Source: Rhodobacter maris (lineage in GTDB: Bacteria; Pseudomonadota; Alphaproteobacteria; Rhodobacterales; Rhodobacteraceae). Taken from it: a stretch of DNA of 64,000 nucleotides. A program made the translations under genes and the position numbers. Of the stretch, positions 18,154-26,498 are shown piece by piece (within the stretch, counting starts at the first letter, position 1; each line of letters begins with the position of its first letter). The stretch covers positions 1 through 64,000 of the forward strand of contig NZ_OBMT01000005.1 in NCBI RefSeq assembly GCF_900217815.1, written 5' to 3'. The notes under the pieces are model-generated. The model searched no databases. It had not been told where the DNA came from and saw only the letters and a list, made by a program, of their open reading frames with translations.

Positions 18154-20760
18154 ATGGTTCAGAAAATCACCCTCTCGGGATTCTCTTTCACGGAATTGGG
18201 CGGCAACGGGGAGGACATCACCACCCCTGTCGCCACGACGCTCGAGATCATTGCCACCGATAATGTCACCTTCACGAGCAGCTACACCTATGTGGGTGAA
18301 GACGACATTGTGGGCGATCTGACCAATAGCAGCGGGACTGTCTATGATGTTGTGCTCAATGGCATTTCGATCATGGATAACGACGCTTACGAGGAAGCGA
18401 CGCTGCTGAGTCTCACCAGCGGCGGCGTTACTTACCAGATTATGGTGATCGGTTACGAGGATCCCGACACGAATGACTGGACCAACTACGTCTTCTATCT
18501 GACCGATACGGAGATCGGCGGCACGACCGTGCCGACATCTGCTGAGCTTCTGAACCTTTTGAGCACTATGACGCGCTCGACGATCACCTCCGGCACCTAT
18601 GCCGAGGGCGCGAGCTGGGATCCGGCCGAGGTCGCCGCGGTCACCTCGATTGACACTGACATCTATGATGCCACCTCGGGCGACGATTCCATCACCGGCT
18701 ACAGCTTTGACGACACGATCAACGGCCTTGCCGGCGATGACACGATCGACGGCGGCGACGGCGACGATTCGATCGACGGCGCGGGCGGCAATGACATTCT
18801 CTATGGCTCGGACGGCAATGATACGCTGATCGGCAATAACGGCTCCGACGAGCTTTATGGTGGTGATGGCGATGACCTGCTGATGCCGGGCGCCAACTCC
18901 GATTACGATCTCGTCGTGGCCTCGTCGGGCAATGACACGATCGACTTTGACGGCGCCAGCAGCACCGGCGACTACACGCTTGATTACAGCGACCAGTATG
19001 ACGGCACGACCGGCATCCAGGTCTCGATCAATGCCAGCGCAAGCGGCGACGGCACAAACGTTGTTTTCAAAGCCGATGGCAGCCAGGACAGCCTCGTCAA
19101 CCTGATGGAGGCGACCACCAGCGAAGGGCTGACCATCGTCGGCACCTCGCAAGGCGACATCTTCAATGTCACCACCACTTCGGGTGAATGGGTCGGCCTC
19201 ATCGGCGGCGGCGGCGGCGATTACTACGGGCTCGACATCGGGGCCGACAGCAAGGTGCGGCTCAACTTCGCCAGCACCGCGACTGAAGGCGTGGTCGCCA
19301 ATATCGCCGATGGCTATATCGCCAATGACGGCACCGGCGGCAGCGCCGATATCGACTTCAGCGGCGAAGGCACGCTTGAGATCCGCACCGGCAATTATGC
19401 CGACAGCCTCGTGGGCTCGGATGGCAACGAAAGCTTCATCGTTCAGGGCGGCAACGATACTGTTGACGGCGGCGACGGCTTCGACCTTATCCGCTATGAC
19501 CGCGACGGCTACAGCTCGGTTTCGGTCGACCTCGCCTCGGGCACCGCGACCACGGTATTTAACGGCACCACCTATACCGACAGCCTGACCAGCATCGAAT
19601 CCGTGCGGGGCTCAACCGGCGATGACGTGATCTCGGGCAGCAGCGCAAATGAGCAGCTTGACGGCCGGGAGGGCGACGACACGCTCACCGGCGGCGCGGG
19701 CAATGACACGATCATCGGCGGCGACGGCACGGATACGGCGGTGCTGAATGTCGCCTCTTCTGCGGTGACGGTCACTGTCAGCAGCGGCGTTGTCACCATC
19801 ACCGGCGAGGGCACCGACACCTACACCGGGATCGAATATTACCAGTTCACCGATGGCACGCTCACCGCGGCCGAGGTGGCGGCCCTTGTCGGTGAGACCG
19901 TTGGCGAAGTGGTGATCGGCACCGGCGATGATGACACGATCGAAGGCGGCAGCGGCGATGACACGATTTCGGGCGGCGCCGGCGATGATTCGCTGCTCGG
20001 CGGCGACGGCGACGACGTGATCTCCTCTTCCGATGGCGATGACAGCGCCGATGGCGAGTCCGGCAACGATTCGATCGGCGGCGGCACCGGCAATGACACG
20101 CTGATCGGCGGCTCCGGCAACGACACGATCGGCGGCGGACAAGATGACGATTCGATCTCCGGCGCAGGCGGCAATGACGCGGTCTCGGGCGGTCAGGGCA
20201 ATGACTGGATCGACGGCGGCGACGGCAATGATTCCATCGGCGGCGGCTTTGGCAATGACACGATCTTCGGTGCCGCAGGCGATGACAGCCTCGGCGGCGG
20301 CACCGGGCGCGATGTGATCGACGGCGGCACCGGCGCGGATGCGATCGGCGGCGGCGAAGGCGACGACACGATCACCGGCGGCGACGGCGATGATTTCCTT
20401 GCCGGCGGCGGGCGTGACGACGTGATCGAGGGGGGCGACGGGGACGACGTGATCAACGGTGGCTCGGGCGATGACACGATGACCGGCGGCGATGGTGCCG
20501 ATGTCTTCGTGTTCAACGAGATGGTCGACGGCGACTCGGATGTGATTGTCGACTTCGAGGATGGCGTCGACCTGATCCGGATTTCCGGCATCGAGAACGA
20601 ACCAGGCTCCGGCCTCAACGGTTATGTCGCGGCGCTCAATATCACTGACGTCACCATCGACGGCGAGGCGGGCGTGACGATGAGCTATGGCGGGCAGACG
20701 ATCACGCTCCTTGGCGTCAGTGCGGACGAGCTTACAAAGGCCGATTTCCTGTTCGCCTGA
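18154..20760 (+). CDS. RTX protein sharing its N-terminal domain with the preceding gene
   Basis: An 868-residue acidic secreted protein. Residues 1-170 (start MVQKITLSGFSFTELG; later PTSAELLNLLSTMTRSTITS) align in order with the first 170 residues of the upstream protein. A short RTX block, a beta-rich middle region (about 280-480) and a long C-terminal RTX array (about 590-790) follow. The last 75 residues (GIENEPGSGLNGYVAALNI to TKADFLFA) are nearly the same as in the upstream protein, which shows tandem duplication. AAGGA lies eight bases before the ATG. No catalytic motif was seen; an adhesive or structural role is a guess. Confidence 0.87.
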   Translation: MVQKITLSGFSFTELGGNGEDITTPVATTLEIIATDNVTFTSSYTYVGEDDIVGDLTNSSGTVYDVVLNGISIMDNDAYEEATLLSLTSGGVTYQIMVIGYEDPDTNDWTNYVFYLTDTEIGGTTVPTSAELLNLLSTMTRSTITSGTYAEGASWDPAEVAAVTSIDTDIYDATSGDDSITGYSFDDTINGLAGDDTIDGGDGDDSIDGAGGNDILYGSDGNDTLIGNNGSDELYGGDGDDLLMPGANSDYDLVVASSGNDTIDFDGASSTGDYTLDYSDQYDGTTGIQVSINASASGDGTNVVFKADGSQDSLVNLMEATTSEGLTIVGTSQGDIFNVTTTSGEWVGLIGGGGGDYYGLDIGADSKVRLNFASTATEGVVANIADGYIANDGTGGSADIDFSGEGTLEIRTGNYADSLVGSDGNESFIVQGGNDTVDGGDGFDLIRYDRDGYSSVSVDLASGTATTVFNGTTYTDSLTSIESVRGSTGDDVISGSSANEQLDGREGDDTLTGGAGNDTIIGGDGTDTAVLNVASSAVTVTVSSGVVTITGEGTDTYTGIEYYQFTDGTLTAAEVAALVGETVGEVVIGTGDDDTIEGGSGDDTISGGAGDDSLLGGDGDDVISSSDGDDSADGESGNDSIGGGTGNDTLIGGSGNDTIGGGQDDDSISGAGGNDAVSGGQGNDWIDGGDGNDSIGGGFGNDTIFGAAGDDSLGGGTGRDVIDGGTGADAIGGGEGDDTITGGDGDDFLAGGGRDDVIEGGDGDDVINGGSGDDTMTGGDGADVFVFNEMVDGDSDVIVDFEDGVDLIRISGIENEPGSGLNGYVAALNITDVTIDGEAGVTMSYGGQTITLLGVSADELTKADFLFA

Positions 20761-20780
20761 TGCGGCGAGGGATCCCGTTC

Positions 20781-20806
20781 GGGCGGGCCTCCGGGCCCGC
20801 CCTTTG
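20781..20806 (+). terminator. Intrinsic terminator after the RTX cluster
   Basis: A nine-bp stem GGGCGGGCC / GGCCCGCCC with a four-base loop followed by TTTG, 20 bases past the last RTX stop codon. Confidence 0.75.
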
Positions 20807-20896
20807 CGATCCTGCCCCGCAACGAATTCTTTTTGGGCTGGCAATTCCGGGCGCCTCGATTAGAACCGTCGTGACTCTGGATCTGGGGGGATCGCG

Positions 20897-22009
20897 TTGA
20901 GCCGATTGATTGTTTCCGTCTGCCTCATTGCGACGATGCTCGCAGGCGCCTCCTGCACTGCGCCGCGCGGCGCGGCCTTGTCGCGCGAGATCATGAAAGA
21001 CGAAGCCAGTGCGGATCAGAATTTCGCGGTGATGCGCGTGGGGCGGGACAACATCGCCCAGATCCGCAGCTTTCCCACCATTGGCGCGCAGCAGACGCAG
21101 CGCTGGCCGCAGGCCCATCGCGGCGCCGATACCGGCGTGATCGACACCGGCGATACTGTCGATCTGATGATCTGGGACAGCCAGGCCAACTCCTTGCTGA
21201 CCCAGACCTCGACCAACAATTCCAACATGGCGGGCCTGGTCGTCACCGAAACCGGCGAGATCTTCGTGCCCTATGCCGGCAACGTCTCCGTCCGCGGGCT
21301 GACCCCCACCCAGGCGCGCGCCAGCATCCAGAAGGCACTGGAGCCGATCTCGCCCACCGCGCAGATCCAGCTCAACGTCAAGCAGGGGCGGCTCAACACC
21401 GTCGACGTGGTCTCGGGCGTCGCGCGTCCGGGCAGCTTCGCACTCCTTGACCGCAATACCTCGGTGCTGAGCGTGATCGCCCAGGCGGGCGGCATTCCCT
21501 CCGGCCTGCGCAACCCCGATGTGCGGCTGATCCGCGATGGCAAAACCTATCAGATCGCGGCCCGGGATCTGCTCTCCGATGCCAATCGGAACATTCCGGT
21601 GCGCGGCAATGACAAGATCGTGGTCCTGCCCGATGAACGTTATTTCACCGCGATCGGGGCAACGGGAACCCAGGAGATCGTCTATTTCTCGAAAGACCGG
21701 CTGACCGCGATCGAGGCGCTGGCAGAGATCGGCGGGCTTTCGGCGACCAGAGCCGACCCGAAGGGGCTGATCGTGCTGCGTGAATACCCGGCCTCTGCGG
21801 TGAAGCCCGGGGGGCCCGAACGTGCGCAGATGGTCTTTGCTTTCGACATGACCTCGGCCGACGGGCTCTTTGCGGCCCGCAAGTTCCAGATCTATCCGGA
21901 GGATACGGTGGTGGCGACCGAGGCCTCGCTGACGGTCACCCGCAACATCCTGTCGACCATCGGCTCGGTGCTCGGGGTGGTGCGCACGACGGAAACCATC
22001 GTCGACTGA
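20897..22009 (+). CDS. Outer-membrane polysaccharide export lipoprotein (Wza/BexD-like)
   Basis: A 370-residue protein with a lipoprotein signal (LIVSVCLIATMLAGASC, acylated Cys at 20). A polysaccharide-export domain (residues about 80-170, GDTVDLMIWDSQ to TAQIQLNV) and SLBB-type repeats (about 170-330) follow. Such proteins form the outer-membrane channel through which capsule or exopolysaccharide leaves the cell. The start is TTG at 20897, supported by GGGGGG seven bases upstream and by the signal sequence. The KpsM/E/T-like genes lie 0.9 kb downstream, with a sulfotransferase gene running toward it. Confidence 0.9.
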   Translation: MSRLIVSVCLIATMLAGASCTAPRGAALSREIMKDEASADQNFAVMRVGRDNIAQIRSFPTIGAQQTQRWPQAHRGADTGVIDTGDTVDLMIWDSQANSLLTQTSTNNSNMAGLVVTETGEIFVPYAGNVSVRGLTPTQARASIQKALEPISPTAQIQLNVKQGRLNTVDVVSGVARPGSFALLDRNTSVLSVIAQAGGIPSGLRNPDVRLIRDGKTYQIAARDLLSDANRNIPVRGNDKIVVLPDERYFTAIGATGTQEIVYFSKDRLTAIEALAEIGGLSATRADPKGLIVLREYPASAVKPGGPERAQMVFAFDMTSADGLFAARKFQIYPEDTVVATEASLTVTRNILSTIGSVLGVVRTTETIVD

Positions 22010-22039
22010 TCCGGGAGGCGGCCCGCCCCCTTGGCGGTC

Positions 22040-22810
22040 TCAGCGCCGCGGCGCGCCAGGGGGATAGCCCAGCATCTCGAAATCGACGCGGTAATAGGCG
22101 TCAAGCCTCGCCAGCGTCTCCTCCGAGATGAAGTTTTCCGGGCCGAACTTCAGGCCTGAGACCTCGCGCGCGGGGCGATCGCCCAGATAGCCCTGAAGAC
22201 GCTCGGCGGCAAGCGGGGTCCGGTTGAGCTGGCGCGGCCGATAAGTAAGCCCGGTTTCGGCGCAAAACGCCCCCAGTTCCGCATCAAGCGCCTCGGCATG
22301 GATGATCCGGTCATAGTGGAAGCCGCGCTCTTGCAGGATCGGTGGCACCTGGGTTTCCCAGTGACCATTGATCGGGATCTGCGGTTTTTCGGCCAGATCG
22401 GCGCGCATCTGCGCCACCGTGGCGAGAAACTGCTCGTAGCTGATGATATTGTCGACGCACTCCTCCACCCCGATCATCTGGCAGAACCGGTCATGAAGCG
22501 CCTGCGCGAAAGGTTCGAGATCGTCGCGCCGCAACAGCGGGCGCTCGCGATAGACGAGGAACTTGTTGAAATAGGCGCTGATCGAGCGGCTCACCGGATG
22601 GCGCGCCACGATCACCGAGCGATAGCCGCGGGTCTCGATTGCCTTGAGGCAATCCATGTAGGGAACGCTCTTGGTGTGAAAATGGCTCTTCGATTTCGGC
22701 CGTTCGGGCATGTTGTCGGCGAGCATGTTGAAAAGCGTGGTGCAGGCGGCCTTCTGTGACCAGAAAAACACCGTCTCATGCCTATCGTCGATATATCCGC
22801 GCCAGCCCAT
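22040..22810 (-). CDS. Sulfotransferase family protein (polysaccharide-type)
   Basis: A 256-residue protein of the carbohydrate sulfotransferase type. The 5'-phosphosulfate loop is WSQKAACTT (near residues 17-25) and the 3'-phosphate site is VIVARHPVSRSISAYFNKF (near 66-84), both diagnostic for PAPS binding. There is no membrane anchor or signal, so it acts in the cytoplasm, presumably on the polysaccharide or its precursor. It lies convergent to the export lipoprotein gene. The acceptor cannot be read from sequence. Confidence 0.85.
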   Translation of the reverse strand: MGWRGYIDDRHETVFFWSQKAACTTLFNMLADNMPERPKSKSHFHTKSVPYMDCLKAIETRGYRSVIVARHPVSRSISAYFNKFLVYRERPLLRRDDLEPFAQALHDRFCQMIGVEECVDNIISYEQFLATVAQMRADLAEKPQIPINGHWETQVPPILQERGFHYDRIIHAEALDAELGAFCAETGLTYRPRQLNRTPLAAERLQGYLGDRPAREVSGLKFGPENFISEETLARLDAYYRVDFEMLGYPPGAPRR

Positions 22811-22870
22811 CCAGCCCTCCTGTTTGGCCCGGGGCTAGCAAAGCTGCCCGCCGCGGGCAATCGGTGACGC

Positions 22871-23692
22871 TCAGAAATTGACGATGTCGCGGTGATATCG
22901 GCGCAGCAGCAACAATCCGAGCGCGAAAGTGACGCCCGAGACGCTGAAGACATAGAGCGGCGAGACGTAGGAATCGTCATAGGTGGCATAAAACCCCTTC
23001 CGCGCCGCCCCGATGATATGGACGATCGGGTTCCACCACAGATAGCCGCGATAGGGCTCCGGGATCGAATTGTAGACGAAGAAAATGCAGGAGATAATGA
23101 ACAGCGGCCGGTTCAGAACCGCCCAGGCGCGTTCCCACAACGGATAAGTGGAAAGCAGATAGCAGTTCAGCGTGCCCACCCCGAGGCCGAAGGCGAAGGC
23201 CATGGAAAAAGACAGCATGATCGCGGGCGGATCGAGGATGATGTTGAGATCGAAGATCATCAGGATCATCGAGAACACCACGAAGGCAACCATCACCTGC
23301 GTGAGCGCATTGATCAGAAAGCGCGCCGCAATCGCATCGATGAATGTCACCCCGGGATAGAACAGGAGTGATTTCGAAAACCGCACCGCAGTCGCGATCT
23401 TCTGGCTGGTATCCATGTAGACCAGGAACGGCAGCATCCCCGAGGCGTAAAACAGCGGAAAGTTGGTGCCGAGCGGCGGCGACCGGAAGGCAAAGGAAAA
23501 GATGAATGTAAGCAGCATGATCCCGGCCACCGGCTCGAGCACGGCCCAGAGATACCCGAGCATGGAGCGACCGTAGGTGGTGCTCATCTCGCGCAGCATC
23601 AGCGCCGAGATGGTGCGCAAGGTGGCGTAGCGGCGGGCACGCTGCGCCGGAGGCGCGGTCGGGGTCGGGGAAGGAACTGCCGATTGAGTCAT
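22871..23692 (-). CDS. kpsM: Capsule ABC exporter permease (KpsM-like)
   Basis: A 273-residue ABC-2 type permease with six hydrophobic segments (first around GYLWAVLEPVAGIMLLTFIF). The cytoplasmic N-terminus is Pro/Thr/Ala-rich. Together with the KpsT-like ATPase it moves polysaccharide across the inner membrane. The ATG at 23692 gives the family's usual length; an upstream in-frame ATG overlaps the divergent promoter region. Unlike classical loci, this gene points away from kpsE and kpsT and shares an 84-base divergent promoter region with kpsE. Confidence 0.9.
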   Translation of the reverse strand: MTQSAVPSPTPTAPPAQRARRYATLRTISALMLREMSTTYGRSMLGYLWAVLEPVAGIMLLTFIFSFAFRSPPLGTNFPLFYASGMLPFLVYMDTSQKIATAVRFSKSLLFYPGVTFIDAIAARFLINALTQVMVAFVVFSMILMIFDLNIILDPPAIMLSFSMAFAFGLGVGTLNCYLLSTYPLWERAWAVLNRPLFIISCIFFVYNSIPEPYRGYLWWNPIVHIIGAARKGFYATYDDSYVSPLYVFSVSGVTFALGLLLLRRYHRDIVNF

Positions 23693-23776
23693 GGTGAAAA
23701 TTGACGTAACACAGTCCGCAAGTTCTGCAAATCGGCAGAGTGAGCAGCTGACCTCAACGACTAGAACAGGCTTCAC
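23693..23776. promoter_or_regulatory. Divergent promoter region of kpsM and kpsE
   Basis: 84 bases separate two divergent genes of one exporter, so both promoters must lie here or overlap the coding starts. The region is less GC-rich than its neighbours. No exact sigma-70 pair could be fixed by eye. Confidence 0.5.
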
Positions 23777-24964
23777 GTGGACAATCCGGCTCAGGCACCC
23801 TCACCGAAACGCAGAGGGCTGGCCCTCAGAGCGCCCCACAAGATCAAGTTTGCGGTGCGCCCTCCGGCCGGACTCGCGCGTCTCAAAAACCGTCACAAGC
23901 TTCTTGCCGCGTCGTTTCTGCTCATCGTTGTTCTGCCGGTGCTGGTCTCGGCGTTCTATCTTTTCACGATCGCCAATGACCAGTATGCCAGCCGCGTCGG
24001 ATTTTCGGTGCGCCGCGAGGAGAGCAGCTCGGCCGTCGAGTTGCTCGGCGGTATCACCCAGCTCACCGGGGATACTTCCTCGGATGCTGATATCCTTTAT
24101 GAATACATCCAGAGCGAAGAGATGGTGCGCGCGGTCGGTCGGCGTGTCGATCTGATGCAGGCCTTCGCCAATCCGGGCGATCCGGTCTTCTCGATCGGCT
24201 CCGACGCGCGGATCGAGAAGATGCTCGCCTTCTGGAACCGCATGGTGGATGTTTTTTACGACAGCGGCACCGGCTTGATCGAGATCCGCGTTCTGGCGTT
24301 TCACCCCGAGGATGCTCAGGCGATCACCACCGCGATCGCCGACGAGAGCAGCGACGTGATCAACCGCCTTTCCGCCACCGCCCGCGAGGATGCGACGCGC
24401 TACGCGCGCGAAGAGCTCGACAAATCGGTCGCCCGTCTCAAGAAGGCGCGCTCGGCGCTCACCCAGTTCCGCGCCCGCAGCCAGATCGTCGATCCGCAGG
24501 CCACGGTGCAGGGCCGGATGGGGATCCTCAACAACCTTCAGTCGCAGCTGGCCACCTCGATGATCTCGCTCGACATGATGGCCAAGGACGACCCGCGCCG
24601 CGCCGAATTGCAGCAGCGTCTCGATGTGATCCGCAATCGCATTGCCGACGAACGTAGCGAATTCGGCCGCGCCGAATCCACCAGCCCCGATGATTTCGCC
24701 AACCTGATCAACGAGTACGAATCCCTCACGGTCGACCAGAGCTTTGCCGAGAAGGCTTATCTGAGCGCGCTGGCGGCCTATGATGCCGCGCTTGCCGACG
24801 CGCAGCGCAAGTCGCGTTATCTTGCCATTCACATTTCGCCCACCCTCGCCGAAACCGCTGAATATCCGCGCCGGATGATGATCCTCATAACCCTGGCGGG
24901 GCTTCTGATCGTCTCCTGGTCGATTTTGGCGATGGTCTATTATTCACTGCGCGACCGGCGCTGA
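23777..24964 (+). CDS. kpsE: Capsule export inner-membrane protein (KpsE/BexC-like)
   Basis: A 395-residue polysaccharide co-polymerase-type protein: one membrane segment near residues 38-60 (LLAASFLLIVVLPVLVSAFY), a long periplasmic coiled-coil-rich region (about 140-340), and a second membrane segment near the C-terminus (MILITLAGLLIVSWSILAMVY). It links the inner-membrane ABC exporter to the outer-membrane channel. The start is GTG at 23777, with an AGG six bases upstream. kpsT follows after 22 bases. Confidence 0.9.
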   Translation: MDNPAQAPSPKRRGLALRAPHKIKFAVRPPAGLARLKNRHKLLAASFLLIVVLPVLVSAFYLFTIANDQYASRVGFSVRREESSSAVELLGGITQLTGDTSSDADILYEYIQSEEMVRAVGRRVDLMQAFANPGDPVFSIGSDARIEKMLAFWNRMVDVFYDSGTGLIEIRVLAFHPEDAQAITTAIADESSDVINRLSATAREDATRYAREELDKSVARLKKARSALTQFRARSQIVDPQATVQGRMGILNNLQSQLATSMISLDMMAKDDPRRAELQQRLDVIRNRIADERSEFGRAESTSPDDFANLINEYESLTVDQSFAEKAYLSALAAYDAALADAQRKSRYLAIHISPTLAETAEYPRRMMILITLAGLLIVSWSILAMVYYSLRDRR

Positions 24965-24986
24965 GCGGTATTGACCGGGTGACTCG

Positions 24987-25661
24987 ATGATCGAACTGCG
25001 CAATGTCTGCAAGACCTATGTCACCAATGGTCGCCACAAGGTGGTCGCCAACCATATCACGGTGGTGTTTCCGCCGCGCCGGGCCGTGGCCGTGCTCGGG
25101 CGTAATGGTGCGGGCAAATCCACATTGCTGCGGATGATCTCGGGGGCGATGGATCCGGATTCCGGTCGGGTGATCCGGCATGGCACCGTGTCCTGGCCGG
25201 TCGGATTCGCGGGCAGTTTCCACGCCGATCTGACCGGGCTGCAGAATGTGCGGTTCATTGGTCGGGTCTATGGGGTCGATACGGACGAGCTGGCCGATTT
25301 CGTCGCCGATTTCGCCGAACTCGGCGATCACTTCAACCTGCCGGTGCGCAGCTATTCCTCTGGGATGAAATCGCGCCTCGCCTTTGGCGTATCGATGGGG
25401 ATCCATTTCGACACCTATCTTGTGGACGAGGTGACCGCGGTGGGCGATGCCTCGTTCAAGAGCAAGTCGGAACTGCTGTTCAAGCAACGCCTGAGCGAGA
25501 GCGCCGCGGTGATGGTGACGCATACGATGGGTCAGGTGCGGCGGATGTGCCACCATGCCGGCGTGCTCGAAAACGGCAACTTCTATTTCTACGAGGATGT
25601 CGAGGAGGCCATCGCCCATCACGAACGGGTGATGGGCAGTAATGACAAGGGCGACGAATAG
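24987..25661 (+). CDS. kpsT: Capsule ABC exporter ATPase (KpsT-like)
   Basis: A 224-residue ABC ATPase. Walker A is GRNGAGKST (residues 38-46), the signature is YSSGMKSRLAFG, Walker B is TYLVDEVTAVGD, and the switch histidine lies in VMVTHTMGQV. The sequence type is that of group 2/3 capsule exporters (KpsT, BexA, CtrD). It works with the KpsM-like permease encoded on the other strand 1.3 kb upstream. Confidence 0.93.
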   Translation: MIELRNVCKTYVTNGRHKVVANHITVVFPPRRAVAVLGRNGAGKSTLLRMISGAMDPDSGRVIRHGTVSWPVGFAGSFHADLTGLQNVRFIGRVYGVDTDELADFVADFAELGDHFNLPVRSYSSGMKSRLAFGVSMGIHFDTYLVDEVTAVGDASFKSKSELLFKQRLSESAAVMVTHTMGQVRRMCHHAGVLENGNFYFYEDVEEAIAHHERVMGSNDKGDE

Positions 25662-25672
25662 GCCCGCGCCGT

Positions 25673-26497
25673 TCAGCTTGCCCGGCGGTTATCGAAACCG
25701 AACTCGCTCAGCAAAAGCTCGTTTTGCGCCGCGAACTGCGCCTCGGCAAAGGCGACGCGCTCGGCGGTCTTGCCGGCATCGGCATCGGCGGTCTGGCGAT
25801 AGGCCGCTCGCAGCATGTCGCGGATCGCCTCGTCGGGGATCTCCCGGTCGCGCATGGCTGCGGCGATGCGGTCGCAATCCTCCATCCGGAGCGAAGGATT
25901 GGTCAGCGTCGGATGCACCTCCCAGTTGGCCACCGCCTGCGGCCCGATCAAACCTTCGATCACCCGGCGGATCTCGCGGTGCCCGGCAAGAATGATCCGA
26001 TTTTGATCAAACCGCACGTTCCAGTTGCGGGCATAGGCCGCAGGTTTCATCGTTCTGGCGCGGCGCTCGGTGAAATCGCGAAACGACATGCCGCCATAGG
26101 GCTCGCGCTTGCTCAGATAGCTCTCGAAATGCTGTTTCATGAACTGCGAGTAATCGCCAAACATGAACTCACTGAACGGGCGCAGAAACATGATCACCTG
26201 CACCGAAATCCGCTCTCTGGCGGTGATCGCATGCAGGGCGTCGCCTTTCTTCGCCATCGAAAACAGATCCTCGTGGCTCAGAACCACGGTGTCGATCCCT
26301 GCCGAAAACCAGCTTTCAACCCGCGCCGCATCCACGTCGGCCAGCGCGCCGGCATTGCCCGGATGTCCCCCCTCGGGCTCGGGGTAGCACACGCCCGCAG
26401 CGGCCAGGCTCTCGCCGTTTTGCCGCATCACTTGTTGCAGATAGGTGGAGCCGCATTTCGGCGAACCGACATGAAGCAGAATGCGTCTGGTCATCAT
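25673..26497 (-). CDS. Sulfotransferase-like P-loop protein
   Basis: A 274-residue protein with a PAPS-loop-like motif ILLHVGSPKCGSTYLQQ at residues 5-21. A conserved MFLRPFSEFMFGDYSQF stretch later occupies the place of the 3'-phosphate site. No membrane segment. Two adjacent ATGs overlap the end of the upstream glycosyltransferase gene (TAAGATGATG), so translation is probably coupled. The divergence from classical sulfotransferases leaves the reaction uncertain; location in a polysaccharide locus favours sugar sulfation. Confidence 0.65.
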   Translation of the reverse strand: MMTRRILLHVGSPKCGSTYLQQVMRQNGESLAAAGVCYPEPEGGHPGNAGALADVDAARVESWFSAGIDTVVLSHEDLFSMAKKGDALHAITARERISVQVIMFLRPFSEFMFGDYSQFMKQHFESYLSKREPYGGMSFRDFTERRARTMKPAAYARNWNVRFDQNRIILAGHREIRRVIEGLIGPQAVANWEVHPTLTNPSLRMEDCDRIAAAMRDREIPDEAIRDMLRAAYRQTADADAGKTAERVAFAEAQFAAQNELLLSEFGFDNRRAS

Positions 26498-26498
26498 C

